A stretch of 52,628 nucleotides of DNA from a virus. Both the position numbers and the translations under genes were made by a program. The notes beneath the pieces were generated by a model, which was given only the letters and a program-made list of their open reading frames with translations, did no database searches and was not told the origin of the DNA. This document shows, in pieces, positions 16,692 to 26,035 of the stretch (the first letter of the stretch is position 1; each line of letters begins with the position of its first letter). The DNA lies in the IMG/VR virus record IMGVR_UViG_3300044733_005269, positions 1-52,628 of that record. One strand, written 5' to 3'.

Positions 16692-16892
16692 ATGGCTAAA
16701 AAATGTTCTCTTGTTGGTTCTAAAGTACAGCTAATAAGTACAGATGATCCTTATACTAAACTAAAGTCTGGCGATATCGGCGTCATAACTCATATTGATG
16801 ACAATGGTACTGTTTTTGCAGATTGGGAAAACGGTTCTTCTTTAGGCCTTATTCCTAACATTGATAATTTTAAAATACTATCAGGGATGTGA
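16692..16892 (+). CDS. DUF4314-like small protein
   Basis: 66 residues from ATG 16692. GSKVQLISTDDPYTKLKSGD, then GVITHIDDNGTVFADWENGSSLGLIP, matches the DUF4314 SH3-like barrel common in actinobacteriophages and their hosts (Lys-x-Gly-Asp turn, TV-x-A-x-W, SLGL-x-P). Role unknown. Confidence 0.7.
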   Translation: MAKKCSLVGSKVQLISTDDPYTKLKSGDIGVITHIDDNGTVFADWENGSSLGLIPNIDNFKILSGM

Positions 16893-16893
16893 T

Positions 16894-17175
16894 ATGGGTG
16901 ATAACCACGAAACTCGCAAAGCAATACTAGCTTCTTTATTTAATAAGATTACTTTTGATGAATGGCTAGAAATAGGTATGAATCAGAACTGGTGCGGTCC
17001 AGCAGTATGCTACACCCATGATAGTTTTCCTATGAACGAAGAAGAAGATAATGAATTTGCTGATGGCAGCGATCCATGCATGCATATGATAAGATTGTAC
17101 GAAGATAACGAGCACAAAGAATTAATAGAAGAAGCTCATTCTCCTTCTCAATGGAGAAAGCCATACAAGCAATAG
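16894..17175 (+). CDS. Unknown small acidic protein
   Basis: 93 residues from ATG 16894, which overlaps no coding base of the previous gene. Contains Cys at WCGPAVCYTHD and DPCMHM that might bind metal. Acidic, no family recognised. Confidence 0.6.
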   Translation: MGDNHETRKAILASLFNKITFDEWLEIGMNQNWCGPAVCYTHDSFPMNEEEDNEFADGSDPCMHMIRLYEDNEHKELIEEAHSPSQWRKPYKQ

Positions 17176-17187
17176 TTAGGAAAAACA

Positions 17188-17436
17188 ATGCCCTATATAC
17201 ACAAGTTAGACAGAGAACAAATAGTTAACGGAAGAGACATTGAAACTGCTGGTGAGTTAAACTTTGTTATCTCTACCCTTATCAACCAGTACCTTGTCAA
17301 TAAAGGTAAAAACTATAGCAATATCAATGAAGCCATTGGTGTTCTTGAATGCGCTAAACTCGAGCTCTATCGTAGGGTAGCCTTACCATACGAAGATATT
17401 AAAATTGAAGCTAATGGTGATGTCTACACTATATAA
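17188..17436 (+). CDS. DUF6899-like small phage protein
   Basis: 82 residues. MPYIHKLDREQIVNG, GELNFVISTLINQYLVNKG, and the C-terminal GVLECAKLELYRRVALPYED with NGDVY match a small family frequent in phages (DUF6899, from memory). Function unknown. Confidence 0.65.
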   Translation: MPYIHKLDREQIVNGRDIETAGELNFVISTLINQYLVNKGKNYSNINEAIGVLECAKLELYRRVALPYEDIKIEANGDVYTI

Positions 17437-17566
17437 TACTCCTCAAGCACTTACTTGCGTGGATTGCAAGACTAAATCTGTACAAGTATCTAAAAACAAG
17501 AAGTTTAAAGTAAATCTTTGCGTCCCTTGTTTTATAGATAGAATGCTTCAAGAAAGTACTTCATAA
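17420..17566 (+). CDS. Small zinc-ribbon-like protein
   Basis: 48 residues from ATG 17420 in a different frame, overlapping the previous gene by 17 bases. CVDC and CVPC, spaced by about 17 residues, form a simple zinc ribbon. Last gene before the promoter at 17609. Confidence 0.5.
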   Translation: MSTLYNTPQALTCVDCKTKSVQVSKNKKFKVNLCVPCFIDRMLQESTS

Positions 17567-17608
17567 TTTTTTTTTTAAACATACGATATTAGATTACCGT
17601 TTTTTAGC

Positions 17609-17638
17609 TTGCAGTGCTGATTATTTGCATGGTATGAT
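17609..17638 (+). promoter_or_regulatory. Promoter of the oxygenase/KS operon
   Basis: TTGCAG (17609-17614), an 18-base spacer and TATGAT (17633-17638), in the 102-base gap after the block of small ORFs. GAGAGGG then precedes the GTG start at 17669. Confidence 0.65.
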
Positions 17639-17668
17639 ATAGGGTGACGCTATAGAGAGGGCACCGCC

Positions 17669-18610
17669 GTGATTACTTTTAATGACCTTGAATTGATCCA
17701 TGAGGAAATATACCCACATATTGTTGTGTATAAAAACTTAATAAGAGATGTTGGTGCAATCAGCGATAGCCTAAAATTTTCTTCTCTTGTTACAGGGGAA
17801 GAAAAGCCTGGCATTTTGCCAATTTGGGGTAGATGGTTTGGTTTTGGAACATATGTTTCGGTGAGCGGCGATGCTTTGTCTCAAGATAGGCAAGCAGCAG
17901 ATTTAGACGATGGTAATAGCTTGTATGAAAGAGAAAGAAGAGCTATTCATGCAGCCTACAACGCTAGACTAGCTGCCATTTGCCATTATATGGGCAAGTA
18001 CAATATGGGTGGCGGAAAATATCCAGAAGATGTTAAGACTTATATTCAGCCTTCTATTAACTTTGCTAAATACGATCCAGATATTAAAGGTCTTGGAGCT
18101 ATGGGCGAAGAAGAGCCGGAACTGACCATGCAATACCACACTGATTTTCATTTAGATAAAATACTTAGACCATGTGAGAACTTTATGCTTACTTGTAATA
18201 TCTATTGGAATGACGACTATGACGGTGGAGAAGTAACATTTTTGGTTCATGGTAAAGTTGTTGACTATAAACCTGTTGCAGGGGATGTGGTAGTTTTCCC
18301 TTCCGGTTCGTATCTTTTTCCTGGCGATGAGCCATACTTCCATGGTGTTCGTACTGTAAAGAACGGTAATAAATTTATTTCTAGAAACTATTTAATGTAT
18401 TCTCAGCCAGCTAGCCAAAATTGGATTGACGGAGTAGCAAAATATGGAGAAGAAGAATGGTTGAAAATGGAGAAAGAACGTCAAGCAAAAGATAAGATTG
18501 CTCCTAACGTTGTTGTGTTAGACTACCATAACCCACCGCCAGGTAAGGATTTCGATTTATTATATAACCCTGTAGTAAAAGAATACTATTGGAAAAAGGA
18601 CAAAAAATAA
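17669..18610 (+). CDS. 2OG/Fe(II) oxygenase, prolyl-4-hydroxylase-like
   Basis: 313 residues, GTG start. The iron facial triad reads H157-T-D159 and H225 (YFHGV). R239 (SRNY) is placed to bind 2-oxoglutarate. The double-stranded beta-helix runs from about 150 to 245, with DDYDGGEVTF and AGDVVVFPSG as in P4H-type enzymes. It opens a nine-kilobase operon of oxidative enzymes. The substrate is unknown and could be an amino-acid residue or a lipid chain. Confidence 0.82.
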   Translation: MITFNDLELIHEEIYPHIVVYKNLIRDVGAISDSLKFSSLVTGEEKPGILPIWGRWFGFGTYVSVSGDALSQDRQAADLDDGNSLYERERRAIHAAYNARLAAICHYMGKYNMGGGKYPEDVKTYIQPSINFAKYDPDIKGLGAMGEEEPELTMQYHTDFHLDKILRPCENFMLTCNIYWNDDYDGGEVTFLVHGKVVDYKPVAGDVVVFPSGSYLFPGDEPYFHGVRTVKNGNKFISRNYLMYSQPASQNWIDGVAKYGEEEWLKMEKERQAKDKIAPNVVVLDYHNPPPGKDFDLLYNPVVKEYYWKKDKK

Positions 18611-18611
18611 T

Positions 18612-19196
18612 ATGTACAAAGGAAATAGCCAACAAGAGAAGTTTGTAGTAGACCTCCTAAAAGGAAAAAGAAATGGGTACTACGTAGAGTTAGGTGGCTT
18701 TAATTCTACTATGGGGAGCAACACGTATCATCTTGAAAATGACTATGATTGGAACGGTGTTTCTTTTGAAATAGTAGATGAACGTAGAGAAGAGTTTCTT
18801 TCTAACAGAAAAAATCCCTGTTTTGGAGATGCGCTAAAGTTTGATTATATCTCATATTTTGAAGCCAACCATTTCCCAAAACAAATAGATTATTTACAGG
18901 TTGATATAGACGCAGGCTATGACCTATCTTTGAGACCCCTAGGCAATGCCTATACAACCCTACATGGCCTGATAACCGTGCCACTGACCCAGTACAGATT
19001 TTCTGTTATAACTTTTGAGCATGACGCTAATATGTACTTTAGGAATCGTGGTATGCGTGAAGCCCAAAGAGAGATTCTTGATTCATTAGGTTATACTTTA
19101 GTTGTGAGAGATATCCACGAAGATTGGTGGGTCGATCCTCTAGAAGTTAGCCCTGAAGAATATAGGAAATATTTAAGATGGCAAACCCTAACTTAG
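18612..19196 (+). CDS. FkbM-like methyltransferase-fold protein
   Basis: 194 residues, two bases after the previous gene. GYYVELGGFNSTMGSNTYHLE, DWNGVSFEIVDERREEF and YLQVDIDAGYD mirror the SAM-binding and second acidic motifs of FkbM-type proteins (compare the copy at 39742). The usual Gly-rich loop is altered (ELGGFNS for E-x-G-A-x-D-G), so SAM binding and catalysis are not certain. Confidence 0.6.
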   Translation: MYKGNSQQEKFVVDLLKGKRNGYYVELGGFNSTMGSNTYHLENDYDWNGVSFEIVDERREEFLSNRKNPCFGDALKFDYISYFEANHFPKQIDYLQVDIDAGYDLSLRPLGNAYTTLHGLITVPLTQYRFSVITFEHDANMYFRNRGMREAQREILDSLGYTLVVRDIHEDWWVDPLEVSPEEYRKYLRWQTLT

Positions 19197-19206
19197 GATT
19201 TTATTT

Positions 19207-19815
19207 ATGAGCGCATTGTACCCAACTATAATAGTAGAAAAGTTTTTTTCTGATGAAGAATGCAATCTTTTGTTAGACAATATAAAAAATTCAGGTAAAG
19301 AATTTGACGTTATAGACTACGGTGGTGGAGACAAAGGCAAAAGTTACTTTAATGTTTCAGATCTTCCTATGAAAAGTTATTACGACGCTTTAAACAAGTT
19401 CATAGAAAAAAATTACAATTGCTCTATCGTTTCATCACGCGGGAAAAGCGTTGCAAGATACACTAAAGATCAAAACATTAATTTGCATCAGGATTGGGAT
19501 CCTAAGTCCCCGGATGTAGTTGAGCACAGCAAGCCCCAGGTGCATATATCTAGTATTACCTATCTTAACGAAGATTTTATTGGTGGAGAAATTGTAATTG
19601 CAGAAACTAGTAAAAATATAGATAAGTCGAGTGATGAACAAAGACAATTGGTGTTGGAGCAGATTGCAAATAACTCTACCCTAATGACTGTTACGCCAAA
19701 AACTGGTTTAACTATTTTTTTTGATGCGCTGTGCTGGCATATAACTAATCCGATAAGTTCAGGCATAAAATACTGCTATACTGATTTTTACTCAATAGAG
19801 AAAGTAGAAAGCTAA
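19207..19815 (+). CDS. 2OG/Fe(II) oxygenase with Lys 2OG anchor
   Basis: 202 residues. LHQDWD supplies the H-x-D pair and CWHITNP the distal His. GIKYCYTDFY has Lys where many members have Arg, as in collagen prolyl-4-hydroxylase. The core LNEDFIGGEIVI and PKTGLTIFFDA is typical. Its stop overlaps the next start. Confidence 0.78.
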   Translation: MSALYPTIIVEKFFSDEECNLLLDNIKNSGKEFDVIDYGGGDKGKSYFNVSDLPMKSYYDALNKFIEKNYNCSIVSSRGKSVARYTKDQNINLHQDWDPKSPDVVEHSKPQVHISSITYLNEDFIGGEIVIAETSKNIDKSSDEQRQLVLEQIANNSTLMTVTPKTGLTIFFDALCWHITNPISSGIKYCYTDFYSIEKVES

Positions 19816-20603
19816 TGATAGTTAAGCACTTGGGTGGGGGCATTGTCCTCATAGAAGATCTTCTAAGTAAAGAAGAGCTAGATTCCATTAATCTTGATTT
19901 AGTTGTAGAGAAGTGCCCAGTCCAAGGATTCAAGGCTGTTGGGGAAAAACTATTCCTAGAAGGGGGTTACGAAATAAAAGACCAACAAGAAGATATACCC
20001 AGCTTTGCTAGTAGGTATTCGGAAAATATTGAATCACTTCCCTTTTACCCAACTGTAGATGAAGCTATGTATCGTGGGGTTGTTGAGTATTGTAAAATTT
20101 TTCCTGTCGCTGTTGAATCTATAACTAATTGCGTTGGTCGTCATTTTATCAAATATGTTTCTGGTAACTTTATGGGCCCACATTCTGATTCCTCATTGTC
20201 TTACAAGCAAGGGACCGTTGAACCAACCTCCGCTATTGCTCTAGGTAACACTATCACTGTATCAATTATATTAAACGACCAGTTTGAAGGTGGTTCTATA
20301 TTATTTAATACATGGGGACTCAAAGTAGAGCCAAAACCTGGTTCAGCCTTATACTATCCCTCTAATTATATTGGGTCTCATGAGGTCAAAGAAGTTACCT
20401 CTGGAGTTCGTTGGGCTTATCTTGCTTTTTATGCCCACGGTGATAGAACTTTTACTTCTAACGCATCTTTAGAAAAATACCCAGAAAGATACCAATGGAC
20501 AATGAAGTTGAGAGAAGACATAAAAAAAGCCTGCGAAGAAGACGGCTTAATTGGCGAAGATGTTGATATACTTAACTTAAATCGTCTTCAAAGAAAAGTA
20601 TAA
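19815..20603 (+). CDS. 2OG/Fe(II) oxygenase
   Basis: 262 residues. GPHSDSS gives the H-x-D pair, SHEVKEVTSG the distal His, and VRWAYLAFY the Arg for 2OG. FEGGSILFN and KPGSALYYPSN frame the beta-helix. Coupled to its upstream paralogue by a one-base overlap. Substrate unknown. Confidence 0.8.
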   Translation: MIVKHLGGGIVLIEDLLSKEELDSINLDLVVEKCPVQGFKAVGEKLFLEGGYEIKDQQEDIPSFASRYSENIESLPFYPTVDEAMYRGVVEYCKIFPVAVESITNCVGRHFIKYVSGNFMGPHSDSSLSYKQGTVEPTSAIALGNTITVSIILNDQFEGGSILFNTWGLKVEPKPGSALYYPSNYIGSHEVKEVTSGVRWAYLAFYAHGDRTFTSNASLEKYPERYQWTMKLREDIKKACEEDGLIGEDVDILNLNRLQRKV

Positions 20604-20604
20604 A

Positions 20605-21858
20605 ATGATTGACAATGGACCAAAAAAAGTTACGGATTGGGCAACTGATTTTGATCATGGCTCCCAAGAATGGGCAGATGACCCATATGCTATTATAAAC
20701 GAATTAAAAAACGCTGGTTGCCCAATAGCACACACAGAGCGTTACGGGGGGATGTGGGTTCCTACAACTTATGACATGATTAAGCAAATATTCCTTGATA
20801 CAAAGAATTTTAGTAGCGAGGGCACTATTATCCGAGAAGAAAGGCCGTACCAGCAGGCTATTTTTTTAAAAGAAACTGCATCTCCTATAGGCATTATGCC
20901 TCCAATAACTTCTGACCCGCCATTCCATAAAATAGCTAGGAATTTGTTATCTCCTATTTTTTCTCCAGATGTAATTGCATTGTGGCATGATGAAATAGGG
21001 ACGACGTGTAATAGGCTTATAAGATCAATGGAAAATCAAAAAAGCTCTGAGCTTATGCACTCTTACTGTAATAGAATCCCATCTATAATAATAGCAAAAA
21101 TGCTAGGTGTCCCAGAACAGGATATTGATAAATTTGATGATTGGGTAACTTTTTTTATGCACGATATAAATGAGCCACCAAGTAGAGATCGTTTTATAAA
21201 ATACTTAAAATATAAAAAATACATGGAGAATCATGTTGATGATCACATAAAAAATCCAAAAAAAGATATTATTAGTTATTTATTGAGCTGCAATATTGAA
21301 GATAAAACATTATCAATACCTTACTTAATTGGGATAATTACTTTAATACTAGTGGCAGGGGTGCATACCGTGTCTAGCGTTATGGGTTCATCATTATGGC
21401 ACCTTGCAACCAACCCAGTAGACCGTCGTCGTTTGGTAGAAAACCCAGACATGATTCCTACAGCTGTTGAAGAGTTCCTTCGTGCATATGCGCCTGTGAC
21501 TATAGCCCGCCTTTTGAAAGAAGACATAGAATTCCATGGCGTACAGATGAAGAAAGAAGATTGGGTACTTCTCTCTCTTCCCGCAGCTAACCGTGACGAA
21601 AAGCAATTTGCAAACGCGCATGAGGTTATAATTGACCGTGAAGACAATCGCCATGCTGCCTTTGGCCTTGGGGTCCACAGCTGCCTTGGATCAAGTCTTG
21701 CTCGTCTAGAGCTTAAGGTTGCAATATCAACTTTTCTTGAAAATTTTCCAAATTTTTGGGTTGATCCGCATACTGAAGTTAAGTGGAGTACAGGGCAAGT
21801 TAGGGGTCCGTTAAATTTATCACTTATATTTGGAGACGATAAAAAGCCCGGTAATTAG
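20605..21858 (+). CDS. Cytochrome P450
   Basis: 417 residues, the length of soluble bacterial class I P450s. The heme loop FGLGVHSCLGSSLARLE has the ligand C360. The K-helix E-x-x-R is E290-R293. The I-helix reads AGVHTV (251-256), with His in the position usually held by Asp or Glu before Thr255, which may alter proton delivery. No ferredoxin or reductase is encoded nearby, so redox partners would come from the host. Its neighbours suggest hydroxylation of an ACP-bound or free acyl or peptide substrate. Confidence 0.93.
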   Translation: MIDNGPKKVTDWATDFDHGSQEWADDPYAIINELKNAGCPIAHTERYGGMWVPTTYDMIKQIFLDTKNFSSEGTIIREERPYQQAIFLKETASPIGIMPPITSDPPFHKIARNLLSPIFSPDVIALWHDEIGTTCNRLIRSMENQKSSELMHSYCNRIPSIIIAKMLGVPEQDIDKFDDWVTFFMHDINEPPSRDRFIKYLKYKKYMENHVDDHIKNPKKDIISYLLSCNIEDKTLSIPYLIGIITLILVAGVHTVSSVMGSSLWHLATNPVDRRRLVENPDMIPTAVEEFLRAYAPVTIARLLKEDIEFHGVQMKKEDWVLLSLPAANRDEKQFANAHEVIIDREDNRHAAFGLGVHSCLGSSLARLELKVAISTFLENFPNFWVDPHTEVKWSTGQVRGPLNLSLIFGDDKKPGN

Positions 21859-21914
21859 AGGTTGCTAAATAATTCTTTATATGGTAATCTTAACAAAAGA
21901 ATGTGAGGATATAA

Positions 21915-22478
21915 ATGAATTTTCCTACCTTAATAGCAGACAAATTAATCTCCAACGAAGACTGCAACTTTTTATTAGATGGGATTTCTGAATGTAAGTT
22001 TCAGCAGTACAACAACGCTGAGTCCTATAGGCCAGAAGATGATGACGATATGTTTAATGGTAATGTATCTAAATACAATAAATTTAAAGATATTATTTTA
22101 GGACTATCATCTTTTGTTGAAAAACATTACGCCGTGCGCGTTCTTAATATTTATGGTAATGTTTTTATGAAATATGAAAATACCCAAAACATAAGATTAC
22201 ATAAAGATTATGATATGGACGATCCGTATCAAGCTGCTAAAGAACCATTTAATATTAGCAGTGTTTTTTATCTTAACGATGATTACCAAGGTGGAAAACT
22301 TATCTTTCCAAATGAATCTGACAAACCTATTACCGAAAGAGAAAATAGACTTGAGTTTATCCCAAAACAAGGTTCTGTAATATTTTTTGACTCAATCTCG
22401 ATACATTATACTGACCTGGTAACTTACGGTACTAAGTATGTTCTCACTAACTTTTATGACGTGTTAGAAAATAACTAG
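21915..22478 (+). CDS. 2OG/Fe(II) oxygenase with Lys 2OG anchor
   Basis: 187 residues behind GAGGAT. LHKDYD provides H-x-D, SIHYTD the distal His and GTKYVLTNFYD a Lys in the 2OG-anchor position. Closely resembles the protein at 19207 in length and motif order, so it is probably a diverged copy. Confidence 0.78.
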   Translation: MNFPTLIADKLISNEDCNFLLDGISECKFQQYNNAESYRPEDDDDMFNGNVSKYNKFKDIILGLSSFVEKHYAVRVLNIYGNVFMKYENTQNIRLHKDYDMDDPYQAAKEPFNISSVFYLNDDYQGGKLIFPNESDKPITERENRLEFIPKQGSVIFFDSISIHYTDLVTYGTKYVLTNFYDVLENN

Positions 22479-22492
22479 AAAGAAGTCAACAA

Positions 22493-23209
22493 ATGAAAAA
22501 TTTTTGGAATGAAGAAGTAATGGATATTCCAATATGTCAAGATTTATGCGAAAACTGGGAAGAGATCAGGGATGAAGCCTTACTTTACTTAGGAAAGCCG
22601 CATCCTTATTCTAGAGATAAATCACCAATACTTAAATACCCGACCTATACCAAACCAAGTATTGATAACCCAGAGGTCAAACAGAGAATATATGATGGGG
22701 ACTGGGGAATAGCACCTTTGGGTATAAAAACCCCAAAAGAAGATAAGAACGACAAAAATTTTGGACATAACCGTTTATTCGGTACGAGCGAAAAATTCTT
22801 AGAAAAATACACTAAATGGAACACAGGAAAGACCGTTGATGAAAACTTAGAATTTCAATCAACTCAATTTCCCTTTTTCCATAACATATTACAAAAACAT
22901 GACGCAGGGTGTTTAATGAGCGCTGCTCTCAGTTTACTTACCCCAGGTTCGGTAATCAACCCACATACTGGAGGAGAAGGTTTTATCAGATGCCATTTAT
23001 GCTTAGTTAACGATCAAGGTTGTTCAATGACAGTTAACGGCGAAACACAAAAATGGGAAAATGGTAAAATAACAGCTTTTGAAGACAGATTAACGCATTC
23101 TGTAATTCACGCAGGAACTCAAAATAGATTAGTTTTATTATTTGATATTAGCCTTGAGTATGCAAAAAGATATATTAAAGATGAAGATTTTCAAGGGCTA
23201 GGTAATTAA
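22493..23209 (+). CDS. Aspartyl/asparaginyl beta-hydroxylase-like protein 1
   Basis: 238 residues. The Asp/Asn-hydroxylase core is clear: LSLLTPGSVINPHTGGEG, then FIRCHLCLV, the W-x-x-G-K segment (KWENGKITAFED), LTHSVIHAG and NRLVLLFDIS. Two His for iron and the 2OG-binding Arg are in place. In cellular homologues this domain hydroxylates Asp/Asn or Arg side chains. It is followed directly by a paralogue. Confidence 0.8.
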   Translation: MKNFWNEEVMDIPICQDLCENWEEIRDEALLYLGKPHPYSRDKSPILKYPTYTKPSIDNPEVKQRIYDGDWGIAPLGIKTPKEDKNDKNFGHNRLFGTSEKFLEKYTKWNTGKTVDENLEFQSTQFPFFHNILQKHDAGCLMSAALSLLTPGSVINPHTGGEGFIRCHLCLVNDQGCSMTVNGETQKWENGKITAFEDRLTHSVIHAGTQNRLVLLFDISLEYAKRYIKDEDFQGLGN

Positions 23210-23210
23210 T

Positions 23211-23915
23211 ATGGAACAAGCTTTTTGGGATGAAGAAGTAATGGCGATACCAGTTTGTCAAGAAATAGTTAAAAACTGGGAAAAAATTAAAGAAGAAGCT
23301 TTATCTTTTATTAACACAAAAAATCCAAATACAAAAAATAAAAAATCCACAACTTTGCTTACTTCAAAATTTATGAAAATACCTAAAATAAAAAACGATA
23401 AAATAACAGAAGAATTCGTAACGGTTTCTGACAAAGGTTCTTGGGAAGTAGTATATGTTGGAAAAAATAAAATTAGATCAAACTCAGGTGAATTTAGTAA
23501 ATTAAATGATTTTTATCAAAGAATTACATTAAAAAATACTGGAAAAACTATAGAAGAGAATGCAGAATACGCAATCAAGTTTTTTAAGACTTATAATGAA
23601 ATAGTTGAATTTTTTGCTCCAGGCGAATGCTCGGCATCTACCTTAAGTATAGTCTCCCCTGGCACTTCTATATCCCCTCATTTTGGGGCACCGGGGTTTC
23701 TTAGGTGCCACCTATGCCTTGTGAATGATAGTGGTTGCACTATAACAATTGGCGAAGAACAAAGACAATGGCACGAGGGTAAATTGCTAGCTTTTAAAGA
23801 TGGTGGCCCATACGCTCACTCAGTAAATCACACTGGCACCAGAGATAGAATTGTGTTAATATTTGATATTAGCCTTGATTACGCAAGAAAATATATTAAA
23901 AACACGGATTTCTAA
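23211..23915 (+). CDS. Aspartyl/asparaginyl beta-hydroxylase-like protein 2
   Basis: 234 residues, one base after its paralogue. Same start (FWDEEVMAIPVCQEI versus FWNEEVMDIPICQDL) and the same end (FDISLDYARKYIK). Motifs: VSPGTSISPHFGAPG, FLRCHLCLVND, QWHEGKLLAFKD, YAHSVNHTG and DRIVLIFDIS. A tandem duplication with different middle regions suggests different targets. Confidence 0.8.
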   Translation: MEQAFWDEEVMAIPVCQEIVKNWEKIKEEALSFINTKNPNTKNKKSTTLLTSKFMKIPKIKNDKITEEFVTVSDKGSWEVVYVGKNKIRSNSGEFSKLNDFYQRITLKNTGKTIEENAEYAIKFFKTYNEIVEFFAPGECSASTLSIVSPGTSISPHFGAPGFLRCHLCLVNDSGCTITIGEEQRQWHEGKLLAFKDGGPYAHSVNHTGTRDRIVLIFDISLDYARKYIKNTDF

Positions 23916-23928
23916 AGATTGGAAAAAA

Positions 23929-25110
23929 ATGCAGCCTGTACATGTAGTAGGTTATGGGATAATTGATGGGTTGGGCAATAACCCTAGTGATTGTTTTTTA
24001 AATTCCCTAAATGATAAAGATTTTACTGTTGATCTTGATTTTATGATTCAACAAAAGCTTCAAATCACCAGAGGAATACGTGTCGATGATTCTGGTATAT
24101 CGCTTCCTAAATCATTAGATGAAAAATCATTAAGACACATGACAAGAACACAGAAAATTGCCATACATGCGGTTGAACAAGCAATGAATATGTCCGGGTT
24201 GCCTATGTCCTCTAACGTTGCCGTTATTTATTCTAGCGTGTCTAACGACAGCGAATCTATAGAATATATGTCTGACAAATTCCTAAATAACAAAAGAGCA
24301 CATCCGCTCATTGTTCTTAATAGAATACCAGACATAATAGCTTCTCACATATGTGGCCATTACGGATTTATGGGCACTTCTTTTGCCCTCATGGCATCGT
24401 GCGCAACTGGTTTGCTTTCGATAGACTATGCAATGAGATTATGTGACGAATATGATTATGTTATAGTTGGTGGCAGCGACGCCCCTGTGCATGGCATGGC
24501 GATGAAGTACTTCAGTGCCCTCGGTGCCTTAGGTAACCGCAATGCTCCATTCGACGATAGTAGAGAAGGGTTTATTATGGCCGATGGTGCTGGAGTATTG
24601 ATACTGCAAAGCTCAGAAAAAGTTAAAGAATTTGGTTCAAGAGATTACGCAAAATTATACCCAGTAGGGTCAGCTTCTGATGCCCTTAGCTTAACATCGC
24701 CTGCCGAAGATGGCAGAGGGTCAAAAATTGCCATGAAAAAAGCACTGCGATACGTAGAAAATATAGATGTCATTTCTGCTCATGCAACCTCTACAGTAGT
24801 AGGCGATCCTATAGAATATTCAGTAGTTTCAGAAATGCTACCAAACACACCGATATATGCTCCAAAAAGTAAAACTGGTCATACTCTAGCTGCTTCCGGT
24901 ATTATAGAAACTATTTACGCAATAGAATCTTCAAAAAACGGAATAATACCGCACTGCCAAAATCTTAAAAATTGTTCATTTGATACTAACAAGACCCTAA
25001 CAAGAGAGCCTATTACTATTAATAAAGAAGTAATAAGAACTTTAAACAATTCTTTTGGATTCGGCGGGAAGTCAGCCAGCCAAGTGATAGAGGTAACAAA
25101 AAATGATTGA
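23929..25110 (+). CDS. Beta-ketoacyl-ACP synthase (KAS II/FabF-like)
   Basis: 393 residues from ATG 23929, 13 bases after the previous stop; an upstream in-frame start at 23863 would overlap the previous gene. The condensing triad is intact: C158 in MASCATG, H285 in SAHATST and H318 in KSKTGHTLAASG, with Lys313 and the C-terminal NSFGFGGKSAS loop. It should elongate an acyl chain on ACP, with the ACP at 16441 as obvious partner. No ketoreductase or dehydratase is present, so it would feed on host fatty-acid synthesis or make one condensation. Confidence 0.9.
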   Translation: MQPVHVVGYGIIDGLGNNPSDCFLNSLNDKDFTVDLDFMIQQKLQITRGIRVDDSGISLPKSLDEKSLRHMTRTQKIAIHAVEQAMNMSGLPMSSNVAVIYSSVSNDSESIEYMSDKFLNNKRAHPLIVLNRIPDIIASHICGHYGFMGTSFALMASCATGLLSIDYAMRLCDEYDYVIVGGSDAPVHGMAMKYFSALGALGNRNAPFDDSREGFIMADGAGVLILQSSEKVKEFGSRDYAKLYPVGSASDALSLTSPAEDGRGSKIAMKKALRYVENIDVISAHATSTVVGDPIEYSVVSEMLPNTPIYAPKSKTGHTLAASGIIETIYAIESSKNGIIPHCQNLKNCSFDTNKTLTREPITINKEVIRTLNNSFGFGGKSASQVIEVTKND

Positions 25111-26035
25111 ATCTGAAAAACAACTAATAAACGAGTTAAACCCAGCTATAGAATTTTTGCTAGACAGGCATATCTCTGCTACAAAAAAATGGAACCCGCA
25201 TGAATACATACCATGGGAAAGAGGTTCACGCTTAACCAACGAAGGTTTTCTTTACGGGGAAGATTCAATATCAAATAATCTAAGATCAGCTTTTATAGTT
25301 ACTTTGTTAACTGAAGATAGTCTACCCTGGTACGCTAGAACACTTTCGGAGGTGTTTGGAAGAGAATCTGTTGTAGGGGAATGGATTCATAGATGGACAG
25401 CAGAAGAAGCAAGGCACTCATACGTTCTTCGTTCTTATATAACTTTGTCTGGGATAATGGACCCAGTAAAATTAGAGCAAGATAGAATTGCATTTGTTAG
25501 TACAGGCAGGGTCCCAGAACTAGGTAGAGATAAAATTACTAATGACTACTTAGACGGTTATGGTGTTTGTCAATCATTTGCTTACACCACTATACAGGAA
25601 TTAAGTGCTAGGTCTTCCTATTTTAACATGGCTCAACAGCTTGATGATAAAGCTGGGTATGAGATTTTGAAACGTATTCTAACCGATGAAAATCACCACT
25701 TTATTTTTTACAGAGACGCAGTAAAAGAAATATTAAAAATTGATCCATCATCCATGATGACAAGTTTATCAAAAGTAATAATGCAGTTTGAAATGCCGGG
25801 AGTTGGTGCCCCAGGATACGCGCAGCACGCGAGAAATATTTCCGATGGTGGTATCTACAGTATAAGGTCGTACTACGAAGATGTGCTAATGCCAATATTG
25901 AAGTACTGGAATATTTTTAATATCACCGGACTAAACAGTGCGGCTGAACAATCTAGGGATGACCTTATTAAATTTCTTAGTAGATTAAAAAAGATAATTC
26001 AAAGAAAATATGGAATAATATATAATGACTTTTAA
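25103..26035 (+). CDS. Di-iron acyl-ACP desaturase-like protein
   Basis: 310 residues, overlapping the KS gene by eight bases. The ferritin-like di-iron ligands are visible in order: E71 (LLTED), E102-x-x-H105 (EEARH), E166 (IQELSAR) and E196-x-x-H199 (DENHH). This is the FA_desaturase_2 pattern of soluble stearoyl-ACP and mycobacterial DesA-type enzymes. It would introduce a double bond or hydroxyl into an ACP-bound chain. Confidence 0.87.
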   Translation: MIESEKQLINELNPAIEFLLDRHISATKKWNPHEYIPWERGSRLTNEGFLYGEDSISNNLRSAFIVTLLTEDSLPWYARTLSEVFGRESVVGEWIHRWTAEEARHSYVLRSYITLSGIMDPVKLEQDRIAFVSTGRVPELGRDKITNDYLDGYGVCQSFAYTTIQELSARSSYFNMAQQLDDKAGYEILKRILTDENHHFIFYRDAVKEILKIDPSSMMTSLSKVIMQFEMPGVGAPGYAQHARNISDGGIYSIRSYYEDVLMPILKYWNIFNITGLNSAAEQSRDDLIKFLSRLKKIIQRKYGIIYNDF

